Made by a program: the position numbers and the translations under genes
In this document: piece by piece, positions 26,021-34,743 of the stretch
How positions within the stretch are numbered: the stretch's first letter is position 1
How the letters are laid out: each line of letters begins with the position of its first letter
NCBI GenBank assembly: GCA_964591245.1
Contig: CAZPZZ010000008.1
Location: forward strand, 1 to 56,122
Length of the DNA stretch: 56,122 nt
Reading direction: 5' to 3'
Origin: CAZPZZ01 sp964591245
Lineage (GTDB): Bacteria > Acidobacteriota > Vicinamibacteria > Vicinamibacterales > UBA8438
Notes under the pieces: model-generated
The model's database searches: none
What the model was told of the DNA's origin: nothing
Seen by the model: the letters and a program-made list of their open reading frames with translations, nothing else

Positions 26021-27258
26021 TTACAACTTCTGTGCGATGGCGGCGTAGTCGACGTGCGTGAAGAGTAGGGCGTTGATTTTGTCGACATTCCCGTTGAATG
26101 TGCGCCAGCGCTCGATGTGTTCGTCAGGGAGCTCGATCGGTGGGTCCACTCGCTGCAATTTGGCTTCTTCCTCTGCGGGCGAGCTGAACTCGAGGGTCGT
26201 TCGTTGGAAACCGCTCGCCTCGACGAGAAAACGTAACGTTTCGGGCGGCACCGGTCTTTCGTGGGTGATGTCTCGAAGATAAGGTCCAAAGAACGTGGAC
26301 CAGGAATTGACGTTTAGCGTTTCGAGGATGATNNNNNNNNNNNNNNNNNNNNNNNNNNNNNNNNNNNNNNNNNNNNNNNNNNNNNNNNNNNNNNNNNNNN
26401 NNNNNNNNNNNNNNNNNNNNNNNNNNNNNNNNCATTGAGCAGGGCCAGAAATTCACCCCGACCGCAGCCGACATCGAGAACGGTCGAGGGCGCGTCTCTG
26501 AAGTGATCTCCGTAATGTGAAAGGCGTTCACCGATTTCGGCCTGGCTACCTCGGAACGTTTCTTCGAACGCAACATATTGGTAGGCGTTCTGAGCGCGAA
26601 ACGAAGAAGTTGACGGGGGGGCCGTGTGGGCGTTGGGTACAGGGGAAAGTGGGGTCGTTTGTTCAGGGGGGGCGTCGAGCAGTGCTTCGAGCTGGCGCTT
26701 CAGGGAAAGTTGTCGGCGCTGCATGACTGCTACGCTTGAGTCCTGTCTTTCGAACAGATCCTCATTGGCGCGACGAAGCAGGGCTGTTTCCTCGCGGTCC
26801 TTGGTGTCCACGAAGGCCGCCATTCGCTGGGACCATGCTGCGACCCAGTGTTCGAAGATGCAAAGTGCCTCCAGTTCTTGTCGGACCAACGTCAGGACTG
26901 ACGTGACGGACTCTACTGTCTGCCTGTGCATGTGAGCTGCCTGGGTGAGCTGGGCGGCGATAGCGTTGTTTGTGTGAGTTTGTCTGTCCACGACCGGTTT
27001 GATGACTGACCAGACGAGTTCCCGAACCCGGCGGAGCCAACGACCGCTATGGGCGGGGGGGGCGATCGGCGTCTCAATGAGCGTGCTAAGTCTGTCCAGT
27101 GCGGAGGTGTCAATCTCCGGCGGTGGGTGAGGTATAGCTGGAAGGGCTTGTCTGGCTCGATCGAGCGAGGCTAAAGCCTCTCGAAATAATCGCTCGGCTT
27201 CTTCTCGCTCGCGCTTTAGACGGCGTAGATCTTCGGCGCTAACGGTGCGTTCAGTCAT
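26021..27258 (-). CDS. coiled-coil class I SAM-dependent methyltransferase, interrupted by a gap
   Basis: The N-terminal half is a predicted helical and coiled-coil region (LKREREEAERLFREALASLDRARQ and on to about residue 200). Next come FRAQNAYQYVAFEETFRG and the SAM-binding motif VLDVGCGRGEFLALLN, then the 100-N gap. After the gap, in a different nominal frame, the protein resumes with LETLNVNSW, RDITHERPVPPETLRFLVEASGF and runs to the stop at 26021. This is the usual order of O-antigen chain-capping and glycan methyltransferases, some of which use coiled coils as chain-length rulers. The gap length is arbitrary, so the frame break is an assembly effect, not a mutation. Confidence 0.85.
26333..26432. 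other. 100-N scaffold gap in the methyltransferase gene
   Basis: Placeholder gap. From the usual distance between the GCGRGEF motif and the LETLN strand in class I methyltransferases (about 80-85 residues), I estimate about 250 missing bases rather than 100. Confidence 0.95.
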
Positions 27259-27288
27259 ACATGTACGGCCTACCGGGCCTCGTAGAAC

Positions 27289-28071
27289 TTAACCGTTGGA
27301 TACGACGCCATCCAGAGGGCTGCTAGCGGTGGCGTAGCGGCGGCGTGCGATCCGGCCAGCTCGAGAAGCCAGACGCCCGGCGGCGACCGCGTACCTCATC
27401 GCCTCGGCCATGGCGATTGGATTCTGCGCACCTGCGATCGCCGTATTCATCAAAACGCCGTCTACACCCAATTCCATCGCAAGAGTTGCATCCGAGGCGG
27501 TACCCACGCCTGCATCCACGATTACAGGGACCCCGACGAATTCCTTGATAAGGCGAATATTATTGAGATTTTGAATGCCCAGGCCAGACCCAATGGGCGC
27601 TCCCAACGGCATCACTGCTGCGGCGCCGGCGTCTTCGAGTTTGCGGCAAATGACCAGGTCATCATTCGTGTAAGGGAGCACGACGAAGCCTTCCTTGACG
27701 AGGACTTCGGTTGCCTTGAGGAGACCGGCGTTGTCTGGGAAAAGGGTGCGTTCGTCGCCGATGACTTCAAGCTTGACCCACTCGGAGAGGCCGGCTTCGC
27801 GACCGAGACGGGCGGTCCGTATAGCGTCGTCGGCGGTATAACACCCCGCCGTGTTCGGAAGCAGCGCGAAGCGGTCGGTATCGATGTAGTCGAGCAGCGA
27901 TTCCTTGTCTCGATCGTTGATGTTGACTCGGCGGACGGCCACGGTGACCAATTCCGCCCCAGAGGCCTCATGAGCCCCTTGCATTACCGCGTTCGAGGAA
28001 TACTTGCCTGTGCCGATGATGAGTCGGGAGGAGAAGGTTTTCCCCGCAATTGTGAGCGGATCACTGTTCAT
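27289..28071 (-). CDS. thiG: thiazole synthase
   Basis: ThiG makes the thiazole phosphate part of thiamine from DXP, dehydroglycine and ThiS thiocarboxylate. Landmarks are SRLIIGTGKYSS, the Schiff-base lysine region WVKLEVIGD, PLGAPIGSGLGIQN and VIVDAGVGTASDA, ending with GVLMNTAIAGAQNPI. About 260 residues from the ATG at 28071, the normal length. The frame runs 35 codons further upstream but not with family-like sequence. thiS lies 43 bases upstream; the methyltransferase gene follows 30 bases downstream on the same strand. Confidence 0.96.
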   Translation of the reverse strand: MNSDPLTIAGKTFSSRLIIGTGKYSSNAVMQGAHEASGAELVTVAVRRVNINDRDKESLLDYIDTDRFALLPNTAGCYTADDAIRTARLGREAGLSEWVKLEVIGDERTLFPDNAGLLKATEVLVKEGFVVLPYTNDDLVICRKLEDAGAAAVMPLGAPIGSGLGIQNLNNIRLIKEFVGVPVIVDAGVGTASDATLAMELGVDGVLMNTAIAGAQNPIAMAEAMRYAVAAGRLASRAGRIARRRYATASSPLDGVVSNG

Positions 28072-28114
28072 GGATGAAGACACCAAGTGTTGCGCCACCC
28101 CTTGAGTTGTGCCG

Positions 28115-28315
28115 TTATCCGCCCCCGACAAAATTGACAATTTCGATCTGATCTCCCGGTTGCACGAGTGTTGCATCGAAATGCGCTCGTTTGAGCACTA
28201 CGAGGTTGTGTTCGACGGCAACTCGTCGGGAGTCAATCTTGAGCTTGTGCAGGAGACGGTCAACAGTGAGCGGCTCGGTAAGTTCGAAGGGATCGCCGTT
28301 TAGCGTGATGCGCAC
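28115..28315 (-). CDS. thiS: sulfur carrier protein ThiS
   Basis: A 66-residue ubiquitin-like protein that carries sulfur as a C-terminal thiocarboxylate for ThiG. It begins with MRITLNGDPFEL and ends with IEIVNFVGGG, matching the required C-terminal Gly-Gly. The ThiF-type adenylating enzyme, thiO or thiH and thiE/thiC are not in the window. It is divergent from nqrA. I looked for a TPP riboswitch upstream and saw none. Confidence 0.95.
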   Translation of the reverse strand: MRITLNGDPFELTEPLTVDRLLHKLKIDSRRVAVEHNLVVLKRAHFDATLVQPGDQIEIVNFVGGG

Positions 28316-28450
28316 GTCGCTCCGGTTTTTTGGCCAGCGTGGCCACAGATACTAGTGTTCCGAGCGTATCGTGCGGACCTTTGTGAAGTCAAGGGTAAGC
28401 GACTGTTCTGTCAGGGGTTAGAGGGTTTTCCTGAGGGTGTGTGTGCGAAA

Positions 28451-28480
28451 TTGACTTGTCTAAGGCGCCCGAAGTACGAT
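28451..28480 (+). promoter_or_regulatory. probable nqrA promoter
   Basis: TTGACT (28451-28456), an 18-base spacer and TACGAT (28475-28480). Transcription would start near 28487, giving a leader of about 130 bases before the nqrA GTG at 28617. Confidence 0.55.
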
Positions 28481-28498
28481 GCCTGTCAGGAGCCTGTA

Positions 28499-28542
28499 GG
28501 TGTTGGCTAGTTGCGTGATTGCGCGCCGACACCTAAATTTTT
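28499..28542 (+). terminator. terminator-like hairpin inside the nqrA leader
   Basis: The arms GGTGTTGGC (28499-28507) and GCCGACACC (28525-28533) pair over 9 bp with one G-U pair. A further GCG/CGC pairing lies inside, and the run TAAATTTTT follows at once. It lies between the proposed promoter and the nqrA start, so it could attenuate the operon or end a short RNA. Confidence 0.5.
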
Positions 28543-28548
28543 GCGTCG

Positions 28549-28572
28549 AGCTTGAGAAGTTTTTCACAAGCT
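28549..28572 (+). promoter_or_regulatory. 24-base dyad upstream of nqrA
   Basis: AGCTTG-A-GAA-GTTT-TTC-A-CAAGCT: 6 bp, one A-A mismatch, 3 bp and a 4-base loop. It is symmetric enough to be a protein operator or a second RNA hairpin in the leader. It lies 45 bases before the nqrA start. Confidence 0.45.
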
Positions 28573-28616
28573 AAAGCGCGATAATTATTCTGAATCACGC
28601 ACATTAGTGAGTAAGT

Positions 28617-29990
28617 GTGAGCCTTCACATCACCCGCAAGGGGCTTCGGTTACCGGTTAGCGGTGAGCCCGACCAGACGATCGAGTCCGGCCGCATGGTA
28701 TCCCGCGTCGCTTTACTGGCCAGTGACTATCTTGGGCTGCGCCCGACTATGCATGTGGCGGAGGGGGACGATGTTCGCCGTGGGCAGCTGTTGTTCGAGG
28801 ACAAGAAGCGACCCGGTGTGCGTTTTACTGCTCCAGGGGCCGGTACAGTCCGGGCAGTTCACCGTGGGGACCGGCGCAGTTTTCAGTCAATTGTTATTGA
28901 CCTGAGTCGGGAGGAGCGTGAAGGGCGAGCGGGTGCGGTAACCCAGTTCCGTTCATTCTCTGGTGGTCATCCTGGCGGGTTGCGAGGGGATGACGTGCGG
29001 GAGCTGCTCCTTGAATCGGGGCTCTGGACCGCACTCAGGGCACGGCCGTTTAGTCGGGTTGCCGATCCGGAGACGCGTCCTCACTCAATCTTCGTGACGG
29101 CGATGGATGCAGAGCCGCTTGCTCCGAGCGTTGACGTGGTGCTCGAAGGAAAGCACGGACCATTCGAGCGGGGCGTGGTTGCGCTGTCTCGGCTCACGGA
29201 GGGGCGAGTCTTTGTCTGCACGGCGCCCGACGCCGCTGTGCCCGTACCCGATAGCCCGCAAGTCCAGCGTGAGGAGTTTGTGGGGAAGCATCCAGCCGGG
29301 AACGTTGGTTTCCATATCCACCGACTCGATCCGGTTGAGCGTGGCAAATTGGTGTGGCACATCGGTTATCAGGATGTGGTGGCAATCGGTCAGCTCTTCG
29401 ACACCGGTGAGCTAGCCGTCGACCGTGTGGTGGCTCTGGCCGGTCCCTCTCACCCGGCGCCGCGGCTCGTTCGCACTCGTTTGGGTGCATCGACCGCGGA
29501 CCTGTTGCAGGACATGTCTCGGGACGAAGATCTCCGAGTTTTGTCCGGGTCGTTGCTTGGGGGACGGCGAGCAGACGATGCCATGATTGGCTTTGTCGGA
29601 CGGTATCACAGGCAAATTTGTGTGCTGCGTGAAGGGCGCAAACGCGAGCTGCTTGGCTGGCTGGCGCCAGGCCTCAGTAAGTTTTCTGCGTCTCGCGCCT
29701 TTCTGTCAAAGCTCGTACCTGGGCGCCTATTCTCTCTGACGACGTCAACCAATGGGTCCAGCCGGGCCATTGTGCCGATTGGCCTCTATGAAGGGGTCAT
29801 GGCCATGGATCTTTTGGCGACACCACTGCTCCGTGCCTTGGCCATGCACGATGTCGAGAGGGCCGAAGAATTGGGGTGTCTGGAGCTCGACGAGGAAGAT
29901 CTTGCGCTCTGTAGCTTTGTCTGCCCGAGCAAGATCGATCATGGCGCCGCGCTTCGCGCGGTACTAACCACACTCGAAGCAGAAGGATGA
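28617..29990 (+). CDS. nqrA: Na+-translocating NADH:quinone reductase subunit A
   Basis: Peripheral cytoplasmic subunit of Na+-NQR, the enzyme that oxidises NADH, reduces ubiquinone and pumps Na+. At 457 residues it has the normal length. Landmarks are KGLRLPVSGEPDQ near the start, then DYLGLRPTMHVAEGDDVRRGQLLFEDKKRPGVRFTAPGAGTV (quoted only as FEDKKRPGVRFTAPG), and CSFVCPSKIDHG at the C terminus. The GTG at 28617 is chosen to match the family N terminus. First gene of nqrABCDE; nqrB starts 40 bases later. Confidence 0.97.
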   Translation: MSLHITRKGLRLPVSGEPDQTIESGRMVSRVALLASDYLGLRPTMHVAEGDDVRRGQLLFEDKKRPGVRFTAPGAGTVRAVHRGDRRSFQSIVIDLSREEREGRAGAVTQFRSFSGGHPGGLRGDDVRELLLESGLWTALRARPFSRVADPETRPHSIFVTAMDAEPLAPSVDVVLEGKHGPFERGVVALSRLTEGRVFVCTAPDAAVPVPDSPQVQREEFVGKHPAGNVGFHIHRLDPVERGKLVWHIGYQDVVAIGQLFDTGELAVDRVVALAGPSHPAPRLVRTRLGASTADLLQDMSRDEDLRVLSGSLLGGRRADDAMIGFVGRYHRQICVLREGRKRELLGWLAPGLSKFSASRAFLSKLVPGRLFSLTTSTNGSSRAIVPIGLYEGVMAMDLLATPLLRALAMHDVERAEELGCLELDEEDLALCSFVCPSKIDHGAALRAVLTTLEAEG

Positions 29991-30030
29991 AACGCAATTC
30001 AACGGTAGACGTCGAAAGGGCTCTCTCGGT

Positions 30031-31251
30031 ATGAAGCTGTTGCGAGATCTGCTCGACACGCAGGCCCGCCACTTCGAAAAAGGAGGCCGGTTCGAAAAGT
30101 TGTACCCGCTCTGGGAGGCGCAGGATACCTTTCTGTATACGCCTGGCGAGGTAACCCGAGCTGCGCCCCACGTGCGTGATGCGCTCGACATGAAGCGGCT
30201 GATGATGACTGTCGTCATCGCGCTTGTTGGCTGTATCTACATGGCGCTGTACAACACCGGCTATCAAGCACATCTGGCCATCGAAGCAGGGGCTCCCCCG
30301 CTTGACGTGTGGCAGACGAGAGCCATGGAGTGGTTGGGCCTGAGTTTTGCGTCAAGCGACATGTGGGCCTGTCTTGTCCACGGCTCTCTGTATTTTGTGC
30401 CGGTGCTGGCCGTAACGTTTGTGGTCGGCGGGTTGTGGGAGGTGTTGTTCGCGGTGGTGCGAGGCCACGAAGTCAACGAAGGGATGCTCGTCAGTGGCAT
30501 GCTCTTTCCACTGATTCTGCCCGCGACGGTTCCGTTGTGGCAGGTGGCTCTCGGTTTCTCGTTCGGTATTGTGGTTGGCAAGGAAGTTTTCGGTGGCACT
30601 GGCATGAACGTGCTGAACCCGGCGCTCACGGCACGAGCCTTCCTGTTTTTTGCCTATCCGGGAGAACTCTCGGGTGATGCGGTGTGGATTGCTGCGGGTA
30701 CGACAGCCGATGGGGTCAGCGGCGCGACAGCACTGGCTCGTGCTACCGAGAGTGGCTTGGCTGGCGTCACGGAAATGACCGACGTGTGGTCGGCATTCAT
30801 GGGCTTTATCCCAGGCTCGATGGGGGAGACGTCGGCGTTGGCCTGTCTTGTCGGGGCGGTCTTGCTTGTCGGGACCGGCATCGGATCCTGGCGCATCATG
30901 GTGAGTGTGCTCGTTGGAACTCTGACTACCGCCTGGCTACTGAATATGGCCGGCTCGGTGACCAATCCATACTTCGAGATTACGCCAGTTTGGCATTTTC
31001 TTCTCGGAGGGTGGGCGTTCGGCACTGTGTACATGGCGACCGATCCGGTGACCGGACCGGCAACCCTCAGTGGACACTATGCCTACGGGTTTCTCATCGG
31101 TTCGCTCGCAGTGCTCATTCGGGTCGTGAATCCTGCCTACCCGGAGGGTATGATGCTGGCAATTCTGTTCATGAATCTGTTTGCTCCGTTGATCGACTAT
31201 GTTGTGGTGCAGACCAACATGCGTCGAAGGAGGCTGCGCCATGCAAGGTAG
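30031..31251 (+). CDS. nqrB: Na+-NQR subunit B
   Basis: Membrane subunit with about 10 helices that holds a covalently bound FMN, riboflavin, and part of the Na+ path. At 406 residues it has the normal length. It opens with LLDTQARHFEKGGRFEKLYPLWEA (landmark KGGRFEKLYPLWEA). The flavinylation motif D-G-V-S-G-A-T is present, with the FMN-accepting threonine at T233. The stop overlaps the nqrC start region by 11 bases. The ApbE encoded downstream is the enzyme expected to attach its FMN. Confidence 0.97.
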   Translation: MKLLRDLLDTQARHFEKGGRFEKLYPLWEAQDTFLYTPGEVTRAAPHVRDALDMKRLMMTVVIALVGCIYMALYNTGYQAHLAIEAGAPPLDVWQTRAMEWLGLSFASSDMWACLVHGSLYFVPVLAVTFVVGGLWEVLFAVVRGHEVNEGMLVSGMLFPLILPATVPLWQVALGFSFGIVVGKEVFGGTGMNVLNPALTARAFLFFAYPGELSGDAVWIAAGTTADGVSGATALARATESGLAGVTEMTDVWSAFMGFIPGSMGETSALACLVGAVLLVGTGIGSWRIMVSVLVGTLTTAWLLNMAGSVTNPYFEITPVWHFLLGGWAFGTVYMATDPVTGPATLSGHYAYGFLIGSLAVLIRVVNPAYPEGMMLAILFMNLFAPLIDYVVVQTNMRRRRLRHAR

Positions 31252-32026
31252 CATCGGGTACAACCTTGGGTTTGCCGCTGCTGTCTGCTTGGTCTGCGCG
31301 GTGGTCGTATCGTCGGCAGCGGTGACATTGGCCGACCGCCAAAGTCGGAATGCGGCGCTCGATAAGCAGCGAAATGTGCTCGTAGCGGCAGGCTTGGCCG
31401 CCGATGATGAGTCGCTCAGCGCGGAGGACGTGGCGGCTCGTTTTGAACCTATCTCGCAGGTCCTTGTGGATCTTGTGTCCGGTGAGGCGGCCGACGGGGT
31501 GGATCCTCTTGGCTTTGACCAGCGTGCCGCGGCCCTAGACCCGGCACGAAGTCGTGTCGCACCGGAGAACGCGGCTCGGGTGGTGCGTCTGCCTGAACAG
31601 GCGCTTGTCTACGAAGTGCGAGACGGCGAGGGGCAACTCGAGTTGGTCGTGGTACCGGTCGAAGGATTAGGGCTCTGGGGAATGTTGTACGGTTTTGTTG
31701 CCTTCGAAGGTGACTTAAGAACGTTACGTGGGCTGACCTTCTATGAGCATAAGGAGACGCCAGGTTTAGGGGGAGAAGTTGACAATCCCCGTTGGAAGGC
31801 CCTGTGGCCTGGTCGTCAGGCGTTTGACGACTCAATGCGTCCCGTTATCGGTGTGATCAAGGGTTTGGCCGGTTCGGTGGAGGAGAGCCCCTACGAGGTC
31901 GATGGCCTGTCAGGGGCCACGATCACCAGTCGAGGGGTCACCAACTTGCTGCAGTTCTGGTTGGGAAGTGAGGGATTTGGACCCTACTTGTCCAGATTGC
32001 GTGCGCAGAGGCAAGGGAGCGATTGA
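31241..32026 (+). CDS. nqrC: Na+-NQR subunit C
   Basis: Single-span membrane subunit with a periplasmic domain carrying covalent FMN. Of 261 residues, an N-terminal hydrophobic helix (about 9-30) is followed by the domain with KETPGLGGEVDNPRWKALW and the flavin site D-G-L-S-G-A-T, with acceptor threonine T227. The ATG at 31241 lies inside the end of nqrB, and the stop TGA overlaps the nqrD ATG (TGATG). Confidence 0.96.
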   Translation: MQGSIGYNLGFAAAVCLVCAVVVSSAAVTLADRQSRNAALDKQRNVLVAAGLAADDESLSAEDVAARFEPISQVLVDLVSGEAADGVDPLGFDQRAAALDPARSRVAPENAARVVRLPEQALVYEVRDGEGQLELVVVPVEGLGLWGMLYGFVAFEGDLRTLRGLTFYEHKETPGLGGEVDNPRWKALWPGRQAFDDSMRPVIGVIKGLAGSVEESPYEVDGLSGATITSRGVTNLLQFWLGSEGFGPYLSRLRAQRQGSD

Positions 32027-32646
32027 TGTCGAAGACACGTGACGCGCTCATCGACCCGTTATTCAACAACAACCCCATCGCGCTGCAGGTGCTTGGTATC
32101 TGCTCGGCGTTGGCGGTGACGACGCGGATGGATACGGCGTTGGTAATGAGCGCTGCGGTCGTCTTTGTTTTGTTATTCTCGAATCTGTTCGTCAGTGTGC
32201 TACGCAACCAGATTCCCACGAACATTCGCATTATCGTACAGCTCACCATCATTGCGTCACTGGTGATCGTCGTCGATCAGATTCTTAAGGCGTATTTGTT
32301 CGAGATCTCGAAGCAGCTGTCGGTCTTTGTCGGGCTTATCATCACGAACTGCATCATCATGGGGCGGGCGGAAGCGTACGCCATGCAGAATCCACCGACG
32401 ATGAGTATGATCGACGGCATCGGTAATGGCCTCGGTTATGGAGTCGTTCTGGCCGGAACGGCGGTCATTCGGGAGCTCTTCGGGGCAGGTTCGTTATTCG
32501 GAGTACCTGTTCTCGCCCTGGCGAGTGAGGGCGGTTGGTACACGCCTAACGGTCTCATGGTGCTCTCGCCGGGCGCCTTCTTCATCATTGGGTTCTTTAT
32601 CTGGGCGATTCGCGTCTGGAAACCCGATCAGGTGGAGCAGGATTAA
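32026..32646 (+). CDS. nqrD: Na+-NQR subunit D
   Basis: Six-helix membrane subunit that, with NqrE, holds an intramembrane iron centre ligated by four cysteines. Of 206 residues, the two expected ligands are visible: Cys26 in LGICSALAVTT and the cysteine in TNCIIMGRAEAYAM. PLFNNNPIALQVLG is the family start. Overlaps nqrC by one base; nqrE begins 4 bases after the stop. Confidence 0.97.
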   Translation: MSKTRDALIDPLFNNNPIALQVLGICSALAVTTRMDTALVMSAAVVFVLLFSNLFVSVLRNQIPTNIRIIVQLTIIASLVIVVDQILKAYLFEISKQLSVFVGLIITNCIIMGRAEAYAMQNPPTMSMIDGIGNGLGYGVVLAGTAVIRELFGAGSLFGVPVLALASEGGWYTPNGLMVLSPGAFFIIGFFIWAIRVWKPDQVEQD

Positions 32647-32650
32647 GGCT

Positions 32651-33265
32651 ATGGAGCACTACATTAATCTTGCGGTCAAATCTATCTTCGTCGAGAACAT
32701 GGCGTTGGCCTTTTTTCTCGGGATGTGCTCATTTCTTGCTGTATCCAAGCGTGTCTCGACGGCAATTGGTCTTGGCGCGGCGGTTATCTTTGTTCTGACC
32801 GTCACCGTGCCCATGAACAACGTGGTCTACAACTACGCATTGAAGCCGGGGGCTCTGGCCTGGGTGTCTCCCTCTCTTGCAAGCTATGACCTTTCCTTTC
32901 TTGGTTTTCTGACGTTTATCGGGACCATTGCCGCGATGACGCAGATTGTCGAGATGACCCTGGATCGGTTTGTACCAAAACTGTACGCGGCGTTGGGGAT
33001 CTTCTTGCCGCTCATTGCGGTGAACTGCGCGATTCTGGGGGCCTCGCTCTGGATGATGGAGCGAAACTACGATCTTGCCGAGAGCACGGTGTTTGGTTTT
33101 GGATCGGGCGTCGGATGGGCCCTGGCTATCGTGGCGCTTGCGGGAATTCGTGAGCGGCTTCGGTACAGCAACCCGCCAGAGGGGCTTCGGGGACTCGGAT
33201 TGACCTTTATTATCGTTGGACTCATGGCCATAGGATTCATGGCGTTCGCTGGAGTTCAGCTGTAA
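32651..33265 (+). CDS. nqrE: Na+-NQR subunit E
   Basis: Partner of NqrD, inverted in topology, completing the intramembrane Fe site. Of 204 residues, it has the ligand cysteines in LGMCSFLAVSK and VNCAILGASLWM, and the family start EHYINLAVKSIFVENMALAFFLGM (landmark FVENMALAFFLGM). The last gene of the tightly packed nqrABCDE run; nqrF is separated by 235 bases. Confidence 0.97.
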   Translation: MEHYINLAVKSIFVENMALAFFLGMCSFLAVSKRVSTAIGLGAAVIFVLTVTVPMNNVVYNYALKPGALAWVSPSLASYDLSFLGFLTFIGTIAAMTQIVEMTLDRFVPKLYAALGIFLPLIAVNCAILGASLWMMERNYDLAESTVFGFGSGVGWALAIVALAGIRERLRYSNPPEGLRGLGLTFIIVGLMAIGFMAFAGVQL

Positions 33266-33500
33266 TTGGAACTGGTCCTATTCGGGTTTTTGCGCGTGCT
33301 TCACCGGACCAAGGATGTGTCGCTCGCTGTTTGTCGTGTGATGTGTTATTCCCCTCTTTTGTCTAGCTTCTTAAGGGGAGGGGAGCAGGCTTTACTTCTT
33401 TTTTTCGCAGACCGCGCGGGTGTGCGGTTTGGCTATCGCCAGCCGCGATGAACAGGTCGACTCTTTTTGTAGACCGAACGCGGCTTGAAGGTCATGTCTC
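33266..33500 (+). promoter_or_regulatory. 235-base nqrE-nqrF spacer
   Basis: Unusually long for an nqr operon. It holds a CCCCTC/GAGGGG inverted repeat (about 33351-33380), then a run of seven T about 15 bases later, and a small ACCGC/GCGGT hairpin near 33413-33430. None is a clean terminator. It may mark a separate transcription unit nqrF-apbE-nqrM. GAAGG at 33487-33491 is a good ribosome-binding site for nqrF. Confidence 0.35.
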
Positions 33501-34727
33501 ATGATTACTGTCATCCTCGGGGTTGGCATGTTTACGGTCACCATCGTGACGTTGGTGGGTTTGCTGATGCTGGCGAGGCATCAACTGGTTGCGACTGGTG
33601 ATGTGACGATCACAGTGAATGGCGACCCAACCAAGGGGATTGAGACCAGTGCCGGTAGCACGCTGCTAGGCACCTTGGCCGCGAACCGCATCTTCATTCC
33701 TTCTGCCTGCGGAGGGAAGGGAAGCTGCGGTGTCTGTACCGTCAAGGTTACCGGTGGCGGAGGCGCGATCCTGCCGACCGAGCTCAGTCACGTTTCTCGG
33801 GGCGAGGCCCGGGACGGAGTGCGATTGTCCTGCCAGGTGAAAGTCAAGCAGGACATGGCGGTTGAGCTACCGCCAGAGATATTCAGTGTCAAGCAGTGGC
33901 GTTGTAAAGTGCGGTCGAACCACAACGTTGCCACCTTCATCAAGGAATTGGTGCTGGAGTTACCGGAGGGGGAGTCCGTACCGTTTCGGGCTGGTGGCTA
34001 CATTCAGATCGAGGCGCCTCCTGGCATCGTTGAGTATTCCAACTTCGACATCGAAGAAGAATACCGTCCGGACTGGGACAACTTTAATCTCTGGCGCTAC
34101 GTATCGACGCTGGAGGAGCCGGTCACCCGTGCTTATTCGATGGCGAATTATCCAGAGGAACGTGGCGTGATCATGCTGAACGTGCGCGTGGCCTCACCTC
34201 CACCGCGTGCCCCGGAAGGGATCCCGCCGGGTAAGATGAGTTCGTACATCTTCAGTTTGCAGCCGGGTGACGAGGTTACGATCTCTGGTCCTTTCGGCGA
34301 GTTCTTCGCCAAGGAGACTGGCGCTGAGATGATGTTCATTGGTGGCGGGGCAGGCATGGCGCCAATGCGATCCCACATATTTGACCAGTTTCGACGCTTG
34401 AAAACGGATCGCAAAGTAAGTTTCTGGTACGGTGCTCGAAGTCTCCGCGAAGCGTTTTATGTAGAAGATTTCGATACTTTGGGGCGCGAATACGAGAACT
34501 TCGAATGGCATCTGGCTCTCTCAGAGCCTCTTCCGGAAGACAACTGGACGGGGGACACCGGCTTTATCCATCAGGTTGTGCTGGGTAATTACCTTGAGAC
34601 TCACCCGGCCCCGGAGGACATCGAATACTATCTCTGTGGTCCTCCGATGATGTTGAAAGCCTGTATGGACATGCTGGATTCGTTAGGCGTCGAACGCGAA
34701 AATATCCTCTACGACGATTTTGGGTAA
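33501..34727 (+). CDS. nqrF: Na+-NQR subunit F (NADH dehydrogenase, FAD and 2Fe-2S)
   Basis: Electron-input subunit. An N-terminal membrane helix (about 3-25) is followed by a 2Fe-2S ferredoxin domain with C-G-G-K-G-S-C-G-V-C and a fourth cysteine in LSCQVK. Next come the FAD-binding RAYSMANYPEE and the NAD-binding GGGAGMAPMRSH and LCGPPMM motifs. At 408 residues it has the normal length. The stop overlaps the likely apbE start region. Confidence 0.97.
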   Translation: MITVILGVGMFTVTIVTLVGLLMLARHQLVATGDVTITVNGDPTKGIETSAGSTLLGTLAANRIFIPSACGGKGSCGVCTVKVTGGGGAILPTELSHVSRGEARDGVRLSCQVKVKQDMAVELPPEIFSVKQWRCKVRSNHNVATFIKELVLELPEGESVPFRAGGYIQIEAPPGIVEYSNFDIEEEYRPDWDNFNLWRYVSTLEEPVTRAYSMANYPEERGVIMLNVRVASPPPRAPEGIPPGKMSSYIFSLQPGDEVTISGPFGEFFAKETGAEMMFIGGGAGMAPMRSHIFDQFRRLKTDRKVSFWYGARSLREAFYVEDFDTLGREYENFEWHLALSEPLPEDNWTGDTGFIHQVVLGNYLETHPAPEDIEYYLCGPPMMLKACMDMLDSLGVERENILYDDFG

Positions 34728-34743
34728 CTACCCACAGGACGCT

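Larger units (their letters stand above)
28316..28616. promoter_or_regulatory. 301-base divergent thiS/nqrA regulatory region
   Basis: No gene here. It holds the likely nqrA promoter, a terminator-like hairpin and a 24-base dyad (listed separately). Near thiS a perfect palindrome TGGCCA-GCG-TGGCCA (28331-28345) lies beside a T run that is on the wrong side for a terminator of thiS mRNA. It may be an operator. A weak minus-strand promoter for thiS may start at TTGACT (28392-28387, minus). Confidence 0.5.

Noticed and set aside
28316..28450. TPP riboswitch upstream of thiS
   Set aside because: Looked for the CTGAGA and ACCTGA-type conserved boxes on the thiS strand and did not find them.
33266..33451. 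61-residue frame in the nqrE-nqrF spacer
   Set aside because: Starts with a weak codon right after the nqrE stop, no recognisable motif, and lies over inverted repeats and T runs.
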